Below, in pieces: positions 17,526 to 27,174 of a DNA stretch of 64,000 nucleotides. A program made the position numbers and the translations under genes. The stretch spans positions 310,001 through 374,000 of the forward strand of contig JBBPJF010000002.1 of NCBI GenBank assembly GCA_043842855.1, written 5' to 3'. The DNA is from QFNR01 sp043842855 (GTDB lineage Bacteria; Pseudomonadota; Gammaproteobacteria; Burkholderiales; Neisseriaceae). Each line of letters opens with the position of its first letter. The first letter of the stretch is position 1. Under the pieces are notes generated by a model. The model was not told where the DNA came from and searched no databases. It saw only the letters and a program-made list of their open reading frames with translations.

Positions 17526-18709
17526 TCTGAACGACCTCCTTTTATGCTTTGTGTAGCTTGAATAACTTTTTCGGCAGCATCTGCTAAGCCTTTAGCTGCA
17601 ATAACTTTTAGGCCTGAGTTATTAAGTAACTGATCACCCTCCTTAGCCTTATTACCCTCCAACCTCACCACAATAGGCAGTTGAATATTAACCTCTTTAA
17701 CAGCGTCAATGATGGCCTGAGCTATCATGTCACATCTCACAATACCGCCAAAAATATTAATCAAAATAGCTTTCACGGATTGATCTTCAAGAATGATTTT
17801 GAGCGCTTGTATAACTCGTTCTTTTGTAGCTCCGCCACCTACATCTAGAAAATTAGCAGGACGCCCCCCATACAACTTGATGATGTCCATGGTAGCCATG
17901 GCCAGCCCCGCGCCATTTACCATGCAACCTATGTTGCCTTCCAGTGCGACATAATTGAGGCCAAGTTCTGAGGCCTTGAGTTCGCGTTCGTTTTCTTGGG
18001 TTTTATCTTGAGACTGAGCTAATTTAGGGTGTCTGAATAAAGCATTAGAATCTATTCCAATTTTGGCATCTACACAAACTAAATCACCATTAGCGCGAAT
18101 AGAAAGGGGATTGATTTCTATTAGAGCCATATCATTTTCAATAAAGGCCTGATAGATACCGAGTACCAGGTGTACCAATTGTTTAATCTGACTCTCGTTT
18201 AACCCTAAACGGAAACCGATAGCTCTGGCTGCATAGGGCTGTAATCCGACAATAGGGTCTACGGATAGTTTAAATATTTTTTCAGGTGTTTCGTTCGCTA
18301 CCTTTTCAATTTCTACGCCACCTTCTGTAGAAGCCATGAAGGTAACCCGACGAGAAGAGCGATCTATCACTGCACCCAGATAAAGTTCTTTTTGTACAGG
18401 ATACATGTCTTCGCAAACCAGTACGCCATGAATGGGCAAGCCATGACTATCAGTCTGGTAGGTCACTAAACGTTGGCCGAGCATTTGCTCAGCTATTTGT
18501 TTAGCTTCTAGTTTACTTTTAGCTAACTTAACTCCACCAGCTTTTCCGCGACCTCCAGTATGAACCTGTGCCTTAATCACCGCAGTAGCCCCACCTAGGC
18601 GTTCAAATGCCTCAGCAGCTGCTTCAGGAGTTGTGGCTAAGATTCCATCCTGTATTGGCAGGCCGTATCGTTTTAATAAGGCCTTAGCCTGATATTCGTG
18701 TAAATTCAT
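17522..18709 (-). CDS. sucC: Succinyl-CoA synthetase beta subunit (ADP-forming)
   Basis: SucC carries the nucleotide-binding ATP-grasp domain and partners SucD. The 395-residue product shows MNLHEYQAKALLKRYGLP at the N-terminus, KAQVHTGGRGKAGGVKLAKS, EINPLSI, the FLDVGGGATKERV phosphate loop and ILINIFGGIVRCDMIAQAI near the C-terminus. The ATG follows GAGGAATTTTC. A gap of 125 bases separates it from lpd upstream, on the same strand. In several betaproteobacteria sucCD lie elsewhere; here they close the operon, as I recall from Neisseria. Confidence 0.97.
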   Translation of the reverse strand: MNLHEYQAKALLKRYGLPIQDGILATTPEAAAEAFERLGGATAVIKAQVHTGGRGKAGGVKLAKSKLEAKQIAEQMLGQRLVTYQTDSHGLPIHGVLVCEDMYPVQKELYLGAVIDRSSRRVTFMASTEGGVEIEKVANETPEKIFKLSVDPIVGLQPYAARAIGFRLGLNESQIKQLVHLVLGIYQAFIENDMALIEINPLSIRANGDLVCVDAKIGIDSNALFRHPKLAQSQDKTQENERELKASELGLNYVALEGNIGCMVNGAGLAMATMDIIKLYGGRPANFLDVGGGATKERVIQALKIILEDQSVKAILINIFGGIVRCDMIAQAIIDAVKEVNIQLPIVVRLEGNKAKEGDQLLNNSGLKVIAAKGLADAAEKVIQATQSIKGGRSE

Positions 18710-18834
18710 GAAAATTCCTCAATAATTCTCTTAGTTATCGATAACTAGGTTCTATTAAAATGTCTTTTCTGATTTGATAGTTGTGACTCGAAAATAAGAA
18801 GCGAGTTTTATGTTCTCCACTTGCACTAAAACTA

Positions 18835-20265
18835 CTAGCTATTTAATGCACGCTTATCTACGGCTAAACTAGCTTCATGTAGAGCTTCAGATAGAGTAGG
18901 GTGGGCATGTATAGTTCTTGAAATATCCTCACTCGCAGCAGAGAATTCTAAAGATAAAACGGCTTCTGAGATGAGTTCAGAGACCATAGGACCCATCATG
19001 TGAACGCCTAAGATACGGTCAGTAGTTGCATCCGCAAGCACTTTAATTAGTCCCTGACCAGCTTCCATAGCAAGGGCCCGACCGTTAGACGCAAAATTAG
19101 ATACTCCTCTTTTATATTTAATACCGGCTTGTTTAAGTTCCTCTTCCGTCTGACCTACCCAAGCAATTTCAGGAGTGGTATACAAAATAGAGGGCATAAT
19201 TGATAAATTAATATGAGGCTTTTGCCCTGCGATCCTTTCTGCGACAGCCACACCTTCCTCACTTGCCTTGTGAGCTAGCATAGGACCTCTAACTACGTCA
19301 CCAATAGCCCAGACACCTTCAACATCGGTATGGCAATTTTCATCTACCTCAATAAAACCCCGTGAATCCGTCTTTACTCCAATTACCTCTAAATTAAGTT
19401 GATCCGTATTAGGGATACGCCCAATAGCAACCACTAATTTATCAAAATTATCCACAACCTTATCCGTACCTACTTGGTAGGTGACGTTAACCTGGCTTTT
19501 AGTAGTAGTGACTTCGTCGATTCTAGTACCTAAACGAATATTAAGTTTTTCTTGCTTAGTTAATATTTTTAAAGCCTCTTTAGCAATTTGTTGATCAACC
19601 ATTGGTAGGAAAGTGTCAGCTGCTTCTAAAATAGTGACTTCAGCTCCCAAACGAGCCCATACAGAACCTAGCTCTAACCCAATAATTCCAGCTCCGATCA
19701 TACCTAGTTTCTTAGGTACTGCTTCCAGATTTAAAGCTCCCACATTATCTAAAATATTATGATTATCAAAAGGGACTCCAGGCAATGATCTAGGTTTTGA
19801 ACCAGTGGCAAGGATAACTTCTTTACCTCTTACTTCCAGAGAATTACCACTTTCCAGAATCTGAATTCGATAATAACCCTCTTCTCGTCCTAAGAAACTA
19901 GCTACTCCGTGAAAATTAGTTACTTTATTCTTCTTGAATAGAAAACCTATACCGCTGGTTAGCTTATTGACGATCGCATCTTTCCTATGAATCATTTGAG
20001 GGACATCTAAGTGAACCTTTTCCACCTTAATGCCATGCACAGCCAGCTGGTGATGTAGTTTGTGGAATTCTTCAGATGATTGCAACAAGGCTTTAGAAGG
20101 AATACAGCCCACATTCAAGCAAGTTCCCCCCAGAGCCGGTTTATCGTTTGTTTTGTTTCTTCCTGCATCTACGCAAGCTACCTTAAAACCAAGTTGGGCA
20201 GCACGAATGGCCGCAATGTAGCCACCTGGACCAGCGCCAATAACTACTACATCAAACTGAGACAT
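18835..20265 (-). CDS. lpdA: Dihydrolipoyl dehydrogenase (E3)
   Basis: E3 reoxidises dihydrolipoamide of the 2-oxoglutarate dehydrogenase complex with NAD. The start chosen is the ATG at 20265 (MSQFDVVVIGAGPGGYIAAI), behind AAGGATTTGTTC; a TTG two codons upstream is less likely. The 476-residue product has the FAD Rossmann motif at the N-terminus and the redox disulphide GGTCLNVGCIPSKALL. The NAD motif IGAGIIGLELGSVWARLGAEVT and the catalytic HAHPTLSE near the C-terminus are also present. It follows odhB after 66 bases. Confidence 0.97.
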   Translation of the reverse strand: MSQFDVVVIGAGPGGYIAAIRAAQLGFKVACVDAGRNKTNDKPALGGTCLNVGCIPSKALLQSSEEFHKLHHQLAVHGIKVEKVHLDVPQMIHRKDAIVNKLTSGIGFLFKKNKVTNFHGVASFLGREEGYYRIQILESGNSLEVRGKEVILATGSKPRSLPGVPFDNHNILDNVGALNLEAVPKKLGMIGAGIIGLELGSVWARLGAEVTILEAADTFLPMVDQQIAKEALKILTKQEKLNIRLGTRIDEVTTTKSQVNVTYQVGTDKVVDNFDKLVVAIGRIPNTDQLNLEVIGVKTDSRGFIEVDENCHTDVEGVWAIGDVVRGPMLAHKASEEGVAVAERIAGQKPHINLSIMPSILYTTPEIAWVGQTEEELKQAGIKYKRGVSNFASNGRALAMEAGQGLIKVLADATTDRILGVHMMGPMVSELISEAVLSLEFSAASEDISRTIHAHPTLSEALHEASLAVDKRALNS

Positions 20266-20331
20266 GAACAAATCCTTTATAAAAAGTACCTACCCACTTT
20301 TTATATTAAGGGGGTGGGCAAACTTTTAGGT

Positions 20332-21528
20332 TTAATTTTCCAGAAAAAGCCGCGCTGGGTCTTCTAACATCTGCTTAATAGTTACCAGAGATAAAACTGC
20401 CTCTCGACCATCTATTAAACGATGATCGTAAGACAGTGCCAAGTACATCATAGGTCTGACAACTATAGCTCCGTCTTCTACTATGGGTCTATCATAAATA
20501 GCATGCATACCTAAAATAGCAGATTGAGGAGGATTGATGATTGGAGTGGACATCATAGAGCCAAAAGTCCCCCCATTAGTAATACTAAAGGTTCCCCCAG
20601 TAATTTCTTCTAAAGTTAGTTTACCTGCTTGCGCCCGGGCGGCAAAATCAATAATTTTCTTTTCAATTTCAGCAACAGTGAGCAAATCTGCATCTTTAAT
20701 AATAGGCACAACCAAGCCACGGGGGCTACTTACTGCGATACCAATATCAAAGTAGCCATGATAAACAATATCATTTCCATCGATAGAAGCATTAAGCACA
20801 GGATACTTCTTAAGAGCTATTACAGCTGCTTTGATAAAAAAGGACATAAAACCCAACTTAACATTGTTCTCTTTCTGAAAAGTATCCTTATATCGACTGC
20901 GTAGATCGATGATAGGTTTCATATTAACTTCATTAAATGTAGTAAGTAACGCATTTTCTGCCTGAGACTGAATAAGACGCTCCGCTACTCTTTGACGCAA
21001 ACGAGTCATAGGTACTCGCTGCTCTGGTCTTTGACCAGAGTCGGATATGGCAGCTGGCACTGCGATGTTTAAAGAAGAATTTTCTAAATTAGCTACATCC
21101 TCTTTCAGGATACGTCCGCTCTTACCAGACCCATGAATATGGTCTATAGAAAGATTTTTTTCTGTAATAATCTTAGCCGCAGAAGGCATAGCTATCTTAG
21201 GCTCGGAAGTATTAACCTTTGGAGTAATAATTTCCTTGGTCTCAGTAGCATTTGAATCAGACTTGGCACCAGAAGGACCATTGGCTTGGAGAGAAGTATC
21301 CAGTTTTGCAATAACTTGCTCACCAACAACAGTAGCCCCATCTTTAACAGTTATTTCAGTAATAGTGCCTGCGTCAGGACTAGGTAGTTCTAGGACTACT
21401 TTATCGGTCTCTATATCAATCAAATTTTGCTCCCGGGCAACAGTATCACCTACTTTGACATTCCAAGAGATCAAGGTAGCCTCTGTTACACTTTCAGGCA
21501 AAACGGGAACTTTAATTTCAACTATCAT
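20332..21528 (-). CDS. odhB: Dihydrolipoyl succinyltransferase (E2 of 2-oxoglutarate dehydrogenase)
   Basis: E2 transfers the succinyl group to CoA and forms the core of the complex. The 398-residue product has one lipoyl domain (Lys43 in IDIETDKVVLELPSP), an E3-binding domain at about 113-148 (MPSAAKIITEKNL, GSGKSGRILKEDV) and the catalytic domain with His369 and Asp373 in YDHRLIDGREAV. A serine/threonine-rich linker separates the first two. The ATG follows AAAGGAATACGCAA. It lies 31 bases after odhA. Confidence 0.97.
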   Translation of the reverse strand: MIVEIKVPVLPESVTEATLISWNVKVGDTVAREQNLIDIETDKVVLELPSPDAGTITEITVKDGATVVGEQVIAKLDTSLQANGPSGAKSDSNATETKEIITPKVNTSEPKIAMPSAAKIITEKNLSIDHIHGSGKSGRILKEDVANLENSSLNIAVPAAISDSGQRPEQRVPMTRLRQRVAERLIQSQAENALLTTFNEVNMKPIIDLRSRYKDTFQKENNVKLGFMSFFIKAAVIALKKYPVLNASIDGNDIVYHGYFDIGIAVSSPRGLVVPIIKDADLLTVAEIEKKIIDFAARAQAGKLTLEEITGGTFSITNGGTFGSMMSTPIINPPQSAILGMHAIYDRPIVEDGAIVVRPMMYLALSYDHRLIDGREAVLSLVTIKQMLEDPARLFLEN

Positions 21529-21559
21529 TTGCGTATTCCTTTAAGTCTCAATTGGTAGA

Positions 21560-24397
21560 TCACAGGTTTAATGCATCATCCAATAAATCTTTTAGTTGCT
21601 GTATATGAAGACTCTTATATCCTACAGCAGGAGCAGCATTAGCAGGACGAGCTGCCACAGAGAGAGTCTGATGCTTTAGATCTAGATATTGATTTAAACA
21701 GTGTAAAATTTGATTCCAAGCCCCTTGATTTAAAGGTTCTTCCTGTACCCATTTGATATCACGAACGTGAGCGTAATCCTTTAATACACGTGTGAAAGCC
21801 TCTTCTGGAAATGGATAGAGTTGCTCAAGCCGGACCACAGCGATCTTCCCTTTTAGACTACGTTTTTCAATAGCATCCTGAAGGTCATAATAAATCTGGC
21901 CCGTACACAGGAGAAGACGTTTAACCTTAGAATGCTCCTGGGAAGAACTATCTGCTATAACTTCTCTAAAACAGGATCCAGGTCCAAAAGCTTCCAGCGT
22001 GCTCATAGAAGGCTTAAAACGCAATAAACGCTTGGACATAAAAATAATCAGCGGTTTTCTATAGGGTCTAAGTATTTGCCGGCGGAGTAGATGGAACATT
22101 TGTGATGCCTCAGAAGGGCACACCACCTGTATATTTTCCTGTGCACATAGTTGCAGCCAGCGTTCCAAACGTCCAGAAGAGTGTTCAGGGCCCTGACCAT
22201 CGTAACCGTGAGGTAATAAAACTACAAGGCCACAGAGTCGTCCCCACTTCGCTTCCCCTGAAGTGATAAATTGATCAATCGCTACCTGGGCTCCATTTGA
22301 AAAATCACCAAATTGAGCTTCCCATATGACTAAGCTAGTGGGGTTGTAGCAGGCATAGCCATATTCGTAAGCCAGTACAGCTTCTTCATTTAAGATAGAA
22401 TCAATGACAGTAAACTTTGCTTGATCTTTAGACACGTGCTCTAGAGGTATATAAATACCCTGATCCCATTTTTCTCTATTTTGATCATGGCAAACCGCAT
22501 GCCGGTGAGAGAAAGTACCACGCGCGCTGTCTTCACCTGAAAGCCTCACTGAAGTTCCTCGAGCGAGAAGACTAGCATAGGCCAAGGTTTCTGCCATTCC
22601 CCAGTCAACGGGAATTTGCCCTTGTCCCATCTGCCTTCTTTGTTCCATCACCCGGGCTACTGTACGATGTAGTTCAAACTGCGGCGGAACAGCAGTTAAG
22701 CTTTTACTCAGTTCTTCAATCTCAGAGATAGAAATTGAAGTATCTACTTTTCGGGTCCAACTAACACCCTTGTATATGTTCCAATTCTGAGAATATTTAT
22801 TTTGGTATACTCCCAAATTAGATTGCTGAACATGTTGGCCGGCATCCAGTAAGCTACGGTAGTTATCAATCATAGCCCTTTCTTCTTGCTCCGTAATGAT
22901 ACCTTCCTTAAGTAGACGTCTAGTATAGAGCATACGCGTAGTGGGATGTTGCTGGATAGCTTTATACATCATAGGCTGAGTTAGAAGTGGATCATCGCCT
23001 TCATTGTGCCCCAGACGGCGATAACAGACCATATCTACGATCACATCCTTATGGAAGCGCTCACGAAACTCCATTGCTATTTCAAGTACATAACATAATG
23101 CTTCCGGATCATCTCCATTAACATGAAAAATTGGAGTATCGATCATTTTAGCAATATCAGTGCAAAAGGTAGTAGAACGCAGATCTCTAAGATCAGAAGT
23201 TGTGAAGCCAATTTGGTTATTGATAACAATATGAATTGTGCCACCAGTAGAATACCCGCGAACTTGTGAGAGATTGAAGGTTGCCTGGTTAACGCCCAGT
23301 CCTGCTAGAGCTGCATCTCCATGAATTAAGATTGGTAAAACTTCCTTTTTACCATTAGCACCACGTCTATCTTGTCGTGCACGCACATTACCCTCGACCA
23401 CTGGATTCACAATTTCAAGGTGAGAAGGGTTAAACTCTAAGGATACATGGACAGGCCCTGCTTCCGTTTTAAGATCAGCGCTAAAGCCATTATGATATTT
23501 GACGTCGCCGCTTGCCAACTTGATTACAGCTTTATCTGTAAATTCATCAAAAAGATCTTGGGGAGCTTTACCCAGAATATTAACCAGAACGTTAAGACGC
23601 CCGCGATGAGCCATACCGATGACAATCGATTGCACGCCCGTTAGGGCAGCCTTATTGATCAGACAGTCTAGACCTGGGATTAAGCTTTCACCACCTTCCA
23701 AGGAAAAACGTTTTTGGCCAACAAACTTGGTATGTAAGTAACGTTCGAAAGTTTCTGCAGCAGTCAATTTATTCAGGATGATTTTTTTTCTAGAGGCGTC
23801 AAATTTCGGAGTGGATAACTCCGATTCAAAACGCTCCCGTACCCATTGACGTTCCTCATTATTAATAATATGCATATACTCTATGCCGATATTACCGCAG
23901 TAGATCTTATTTAACCAAGCAATAATCTCTGACAAGGGTATGGGTTGACTTCCCTCTACAAATTCAACGGAATTAAAAAATTTCTCAGACAGGTCAGAGG
24001 AAGACAGGCCATAAGTATTAATGTTGAGGAGATAGGGAGGCAAAGGATGATTTTTTCGCTGAAGAGGATCAAGATTAGCATACCTGGACCCTGAGATACG
24101 GTAGGTATAAATCAACTTTAAAACGCCTACTTGCTTCTGCAATTGTGTGACGTTGAGTGTAGTAGCAGGCGTTTGGGTCCGCTTGTTTTTAGCTAGTTCT
24201 CTAAAAGATTCTTCAATACCTAGGCGAGGATGCTCCTTGGCGGGCAGTCCATGCCCTTCTCTTGCAAGCTGACCAAACCGATCTCTCCAGTAAGGGTCAG
24301 CATTATTAGGATTAAGTAAATACTGCTCATACAAATCTTCAAGGTAAGATGCATTGCCCCCATAAAGATAGGATAGAGCCCCTTCTTCTTTCGCCAT
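21560..24397 (-). CDS. odhA: 2-oxoglutarate dehydrogenase E1 component
   Basis: E1 decarboxylates 2-oxoglutarate with thiamine diphosphate and succinylates E2. The 945-residue product is full length. It starts with the family N-terminal helix (SYLYGGNASYLEDLYEQYLLNP, then DPYWRDRF). It has MAHRGRLNVLVNILGK, the ThDP site GDAALAGLGVN and NNQIGFTT, RRLGHNEGDDPLLTQPMMYK, and the C-terminal transketolase-like half (EAQFGDFSNGAQVAIDQFI, LPHGYDGQGPEHSS). The 447-base gap upstream contains its own promoter. Confidence 0.98.
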   Translation of the reverse strand: MAKEEGALSYLYGGNASYLEDLYEQYLLNPNNADPYWRDRFGQLAREGHGLPAKEHPRLGIEESFRELAKNKRTQTPATTLNVTQLQKQVGVLKLIYTYRISGSRYANLDPLQRKNHPLPPYLLNINTYGLSSSDLSEKFFNSVEFVEGSQPIPLSEIIAWLNKIYCGNIGIEYMHIINNEERQWVRERFESELSTPKFDASRKKIILNKLTAAETFERYLHTKFVGQKRFSLEGGESLIPGLDCLINKAALTGVQSIVIGMAHRGRLNVLVNILGKAPQDLFDEFTDKAVIKLASGDVKYHNGFSADLKTEAGPVHVSLEFNPSHLEIVNPVVEGNVRARQDRRGANGKKEVLPILIHGDAALAGLGVNQATFNLSQVRGYSTGGTIHIVINNQIGFTTSDLRDLRSTTFCTDIAKMIDTPIFHVNGDDPEALCYVLEIAMEFRERFHKDVIVDMVCYRRLGHNEGDDPLLTQPMMYKAIQQHPTTRMLYTRRLLKEGIITEQEERAMIDNYRSLLDAGQHVQQSNLGVYQNKYSQNWNIYKGVSWTRKVDTSISISEIEELSKSLTAVPPQFELHRTVARVMEQRRQMGQGQIPVDWGMAETLAYASLLARGTSVRLSGEDSARGTFSHRHAVCHDQNREKWDQGIYIPLEHVSKDQAKFTVIDSILNEEAVLAYEYGYACYNPTSLVIWEAQFGDFSNGAQVAIDQFITSGEAKWGRLCGLVVLLPHGYDGQGPEHSSGRLERWLQLCAQENIQVVCPSEASQMFHLLRRQILRPYRKPLIIFMSKRLLRFKPSMSTLEAFGPGSCFREVIADSSSQEHSKVKRLLLCTGQIYYDLQDAIEKRSLKGKIAVVRLEQLYPFPEEAFTRVLKDYAHVRDIKWVQEEPLNQGAWNQILHCLNQYLDLKHQTLSVAARPANAAPAVGYKSLHIQQLKDLLDDALNL

Positions 24398-24459
24398 AGA
24401 AAAACCTTCTTTGTCAGTGGTTAGGTAAAATAGGTGATATTTAAAATGCCCAACTCTCT

Positions 24460-24489
24460 ATTGTATCATTTCCTAATTTTAATCAACAA
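24460..24489 (-). promoter_or_regulatory. Internal promoter for odhA-odhB-lpdA-sucCD
   Basis: On the minus strand TTGTTG (24484-24489) and TACAAT (24460-24465) are 18 bases apart, about 60 bases before the odhA ATG. An alternative -35 TTGATT overlaps with a 15-base spacer. Confidence 0.65.
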
Positions 24490-24683
24490 CCCCTGGATTT
24501 GCATTATTTTCGCGGCTTTAAAAAACAGTGAGAGTAAGTTTAGGAAGTACAAGTTTAATTAAAGCTCTTCCTAGGTATAAGAAGTTTAAAAACAGTATGT
24601 TATTTTTTTAGGGATGTATCGCTGCCACAGTGGGGCCAAAGGACTGTCTACAGCAGCTTAGGGAGAAGACGTTAGGCTACTTA

Positions 24684-24708
24684 TAAAAAGAGGGTGCCGC
24701 CGCACCCT
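24684..24708 (-). terminator. Rho-independent terminator downstream of gltA
   Basis: On the minus strand GGGTGC/GCACCC with a GGCG loop is followed by TCTTTTTA. It lies about 140 bases after the gltA stop and before the odhA promoter is read, so it would separate sdh-gltA from odh transcription. Confidence 0.75.
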
Positions 24709-24844
24709 TTCCTGTCTAGTACCTAGTCTTTCAGTAAACTTGAGCAAAGCGCTTTACACTGCGAAGCTTTATAGAATTCTCCACTAGTCATTCCAATCTC
24801 TCCCTAATTTACTTAACCATAGTAGTACAAAAGCCCGTCTCCTT

Positions 24845-26125
24845 TTATCGCTTTTCCTGAGCTACATAGTCCCTTCTGGTGGGTCCAGTATATAGCTGTC
24901 TAGGTCTACCAATCTTGCGGCCAGGATCTGATATCATTTCGTTCCAGTGGGCTACCCAACCAACTGTGCGTGCTAATGCAAAGATAACTGTGAACATTGA
25001 AGTTGGTATACCCAGTGCAGACAGCACAATTCCAGAATAGAAATCAACATTAGGATACAGCTTCCTCTCCACAAAATAGGGATCATTAAGTGCAATTTGC
25101 TCTAATTCAACCGCTAATTTGAATAGAGGGCTTTCACACAAACCCAGCTCTGCCAGTACCGCATCACAAGTTTCTTTCATGATAGCAGCACGAGGATCAA
25201 GGTTTTTATAGACACGATGACCAAAGCCCATCAAGCGATATTTCTTCTCTTTAACCCCTTGCATAAAACCAGCAACTTTAGAGCTATCTCCAATTTCATT
25301 AAGCATCCTTAGGACAGCTTCATTTGCTCCTCCATGTGCTGGTCCCCAAAGACAAGCAATACCAGAGGCGATGCAGGCAAAGGGGTTGGCTCCAGAGGAA
25401 CCGGCCAGACGAACAGTAGAAGTAGAAGCATTTTGCTCGTGGTCTGCATGTAGTATGAAAATGCGATCTAATGCTTTAACTAAAACGGGATTAGGTTCAT
25501 ATTTTTCACAAGGATTACTAAACATCATTTGCATAAAGTTGGCGGTATAGCTGAGCTCATTGTCAGGATATACAAAAGGCAGGCCTTGAGAGTAGCGGTA
25601 GCACATAGCTGCCAGTGTAGGCATTTTAGCTATAAGGCGTATTTCCGTAATGCGTCGGTGCTCGGAATTGTTAATATCTAAGTTATCATGATAGAAGGCT
25701 GCTAGGCTTCCAACCACGCCAGTCAGCATAGCCATGGGATGGGCATTTCGTTGGAACCCATCAAAAAAACGAACTAACTGCTGATGAACCAATGTGTGAT
25801 GTTTAACTTCATCTACAAACTGGGCTCTCTCCTGTGTGCTAGGCAGTTCTCCATATAGCAGTAGATAGCAAGTTTCCAGAAAGTCGCTGTTTTCAGCCAG
25901 TTGCTCAATAGGATAACCTCGATAGTACAAAAGGCCTTTTTCCCCATCAATAAAGGTGATTTTGGATTCGCAGCTTGCGGTAGATAGAAAACCCGGGTCA
26001 TAGGTAAACATGTCCGTTTCAGCAAATCTGCGGATATCTACCACATCCTTACCCAAAGAACCCTTAAGTATTGGCAACTCTAGAGTGGTTTCCTTACCAT
26101 ATTGCAGAGTGACTGATTTAGACAT
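24845..26125 (-). CDS. gltA: Citrate synthase (type II)
   Basis: GltA condenses oxaloacetate and acetyl-CoA. The 426-residue length is that of the hexameric Gram-negative type II enzyme that is inhibited by NADH. The catalytic histidines are seen in LWGPAHGGANEAV and MGFGHRVYKNLDPRA, and the N-terminal beta domain carries LLYYRGYPIEQLAE. The ATG follows AAGGAGATTTC, a strong ribosome site. It follows sdhE after 73 bases, so it may be expressed with the sdh genes. Confidence 0.98.
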   Translation of the reverse strand: MSKSVTLQYGKETTLELPILKGSLGKDVVDIRRFAETDMFTYDPGFLSTASCESKITFIDGEKGLLYYRGYPIEQLAENSDFLETCYLLLYGELPSTQERAQFVDEVKHHTLVHQQLVRFFDGFQRNAHPMAMLTGVVGSLAAFYHDNLDINNSEHRRITEIRLIAKMPTLAAMCYRYSQGLPFVYPDNELSYTANFMQMMFSNPCEKYEPNPVLVKALDRIFILHADHEQNASTSTVRLAGSSGANPFACIASGIACLWGPAHGGANEAVLRMLNEIGDSSKVAGFMQGVKEKKYRLMGFGHRVYKNLDPRAAIMKETCDAVLAELGLCESPLFKLAVELEQIALNDPYFVERKLYPNVDFYSGIVLSALGIPTSMFTVIFALARTVGWVAHWNEMISDPGRKIGRPRQLYTGPTRRDYVAQEKR

Positions 26126-26198
26126 GAAATCTCCTTAGAAAATATTTATACTGAATTAACAATGATAACTTTAGCTTCGAGAGCTTACTGCAACTCCT

Positions 26199-26459
26199 TC
26201 AGATACCCATCCCGACAGAAGCTTGAATCTTGGTAATTAGGTTTAATTGCCGCGGCTCGGTGATGGAACGGAGACCTTGTAAAACACAGAGTAGCTGTTG
26301 ATCTTCCCATTGTAAAATAGAGTGGTAGACAGAAAGCTCCTCGTTATTCAAGGTTTTGAATCCCGGGCTGGTAATAAATTTTGATAACCATAGATCAAGT
26401 TCAAGTAACCCACGCCTCGATAACCAAACCAATTTTTTTCGTAAAATCCCATTTTCCAT
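26199..26459 (-). CDS. sdhE: Succinate dehydrogenase assembly factor SdhE (FAD flavinylation)
   Basis: SdhE helps attach FAD covalently to SdhA. The 86-residue helical product has the conserved RRGLLELDLWLSKFI segment containing the RGxxE motif (Arg16-Gly17-Leu-Leu-Glu20). Its start codon overlaps the sdhB stop by one base, so it is coupled to the complex genes it serves. Size and context match YgfY/DUF339 proteins. Confidence 0.95.
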   Translation of the reverse strand: MENGILRKKLVWLSRRGLLELDLWLSKFITSPGFKTLNNEELSVYHSILQWEDQQLLCVLQGLRSITEPRQLNLITKIQASVGMGI

Positions 26460-27163
26460 TAGATTGCTCGAGTTAAAATAAGCTCTTTTATTTTCCCAAT
26501 AGCTCGCGTGGGATTAAGGTGTTTAGGACAAACATCAATACAATTCATAATGGTATGACACCGAAAAAGACGATAGGGATCGTTTAAAAAATCTAAGCGC
26601 TCATTGGTGACGGTATCACGGCTATCAGCAATAAAGCGGTAAGCATTCAAAAGCCCTGATGGGCCTACAAATTTCTCAGGGTTCCACCAAAAAGAGGGGC
26701 ATTGAGTAGAACAGCACGCACAGAGTATACATTCATATAAACCATCTAGCTGTGCCCGCTCCTCTTGAGTTTGAATCCTCTCCCTTTCGGGTGCCGGCGT
26801 ATTATTAATCAAGTAAGGACGAATAGAGTGATACTGATTGAAAAATTGAGTCATATCTACAATCAAATCACGGATAACAGGAAGGCCTGGTAAAGGTGCA
26901 AGGCGTATGGGTTGTTTGAGATCACGTATGTTAGTCAAACATGCCAAACCATTGGTACCATTGATATTGATGCCATCAGAACCACAAATACCTTCCCGGC
27001 AGGAGCGACGAAAAGCCAGAGAGTCGTCTACCTCTTTAATTTTGACCAGCAGATCAAGCAACTTGACTTCTCTAGGTGAAAGCCCTATTACATAATCTTT
27101 AAAATATGGCTTGGCATCTTTTTCTGGATCATATCGATAAATAGATAATTTAACAGTTTCCAT
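26459..27163 (-). CDS. sdhB: Succinate dehydrogenase iron-sulfur subunit
   Basis: SdhB passes electrons from the flavin in SdhA through three clusters to ubiquinone. The 234-residue product has the 2Fe-2S cysteines CREGICGSDG and LAC, the 4Fe-4S pattern CILCACCSTQCPSFWW, and the 3Fe-4S part CHTIMNCIDVCPKHLNP. Length is normal. It starts 11 bases after sdhA within the sdhCDABE operon. Confidence 0.98.
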   Translation of the reverse strand: METVKLSIYRYDPEKDAKPYFKDYVIGLSPREVKLLDLLVKIKEVDDSLAFRRSCREGICGSDGININGTNGLACLTNIRDLKQPIRLAPLPGLPVIRDLIVDMTQFFNQYHSIRPYLINNTPAPERERIQTQEERAQLDGLYECILCACCSTQCPSFWWNPEKFVGPSGLLNAYRFIADSRDTVTNERLDFLNDPYRLFRCHTIMNCIDVCPKHLNPTRAIGKIKELILTRAI

Positions 27164-27174
27164 GAACTATTCCT

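Larger units (their letters stand above)
24398..24844. other. Gap between gltA and odhA
   Basis: 447 bases with the odhA promoter on the right and a terminator for gltA transcripts on the left. No gene is seen. The gap splits the TCA cluster into two probable transcription units. Confidence 0.6.
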
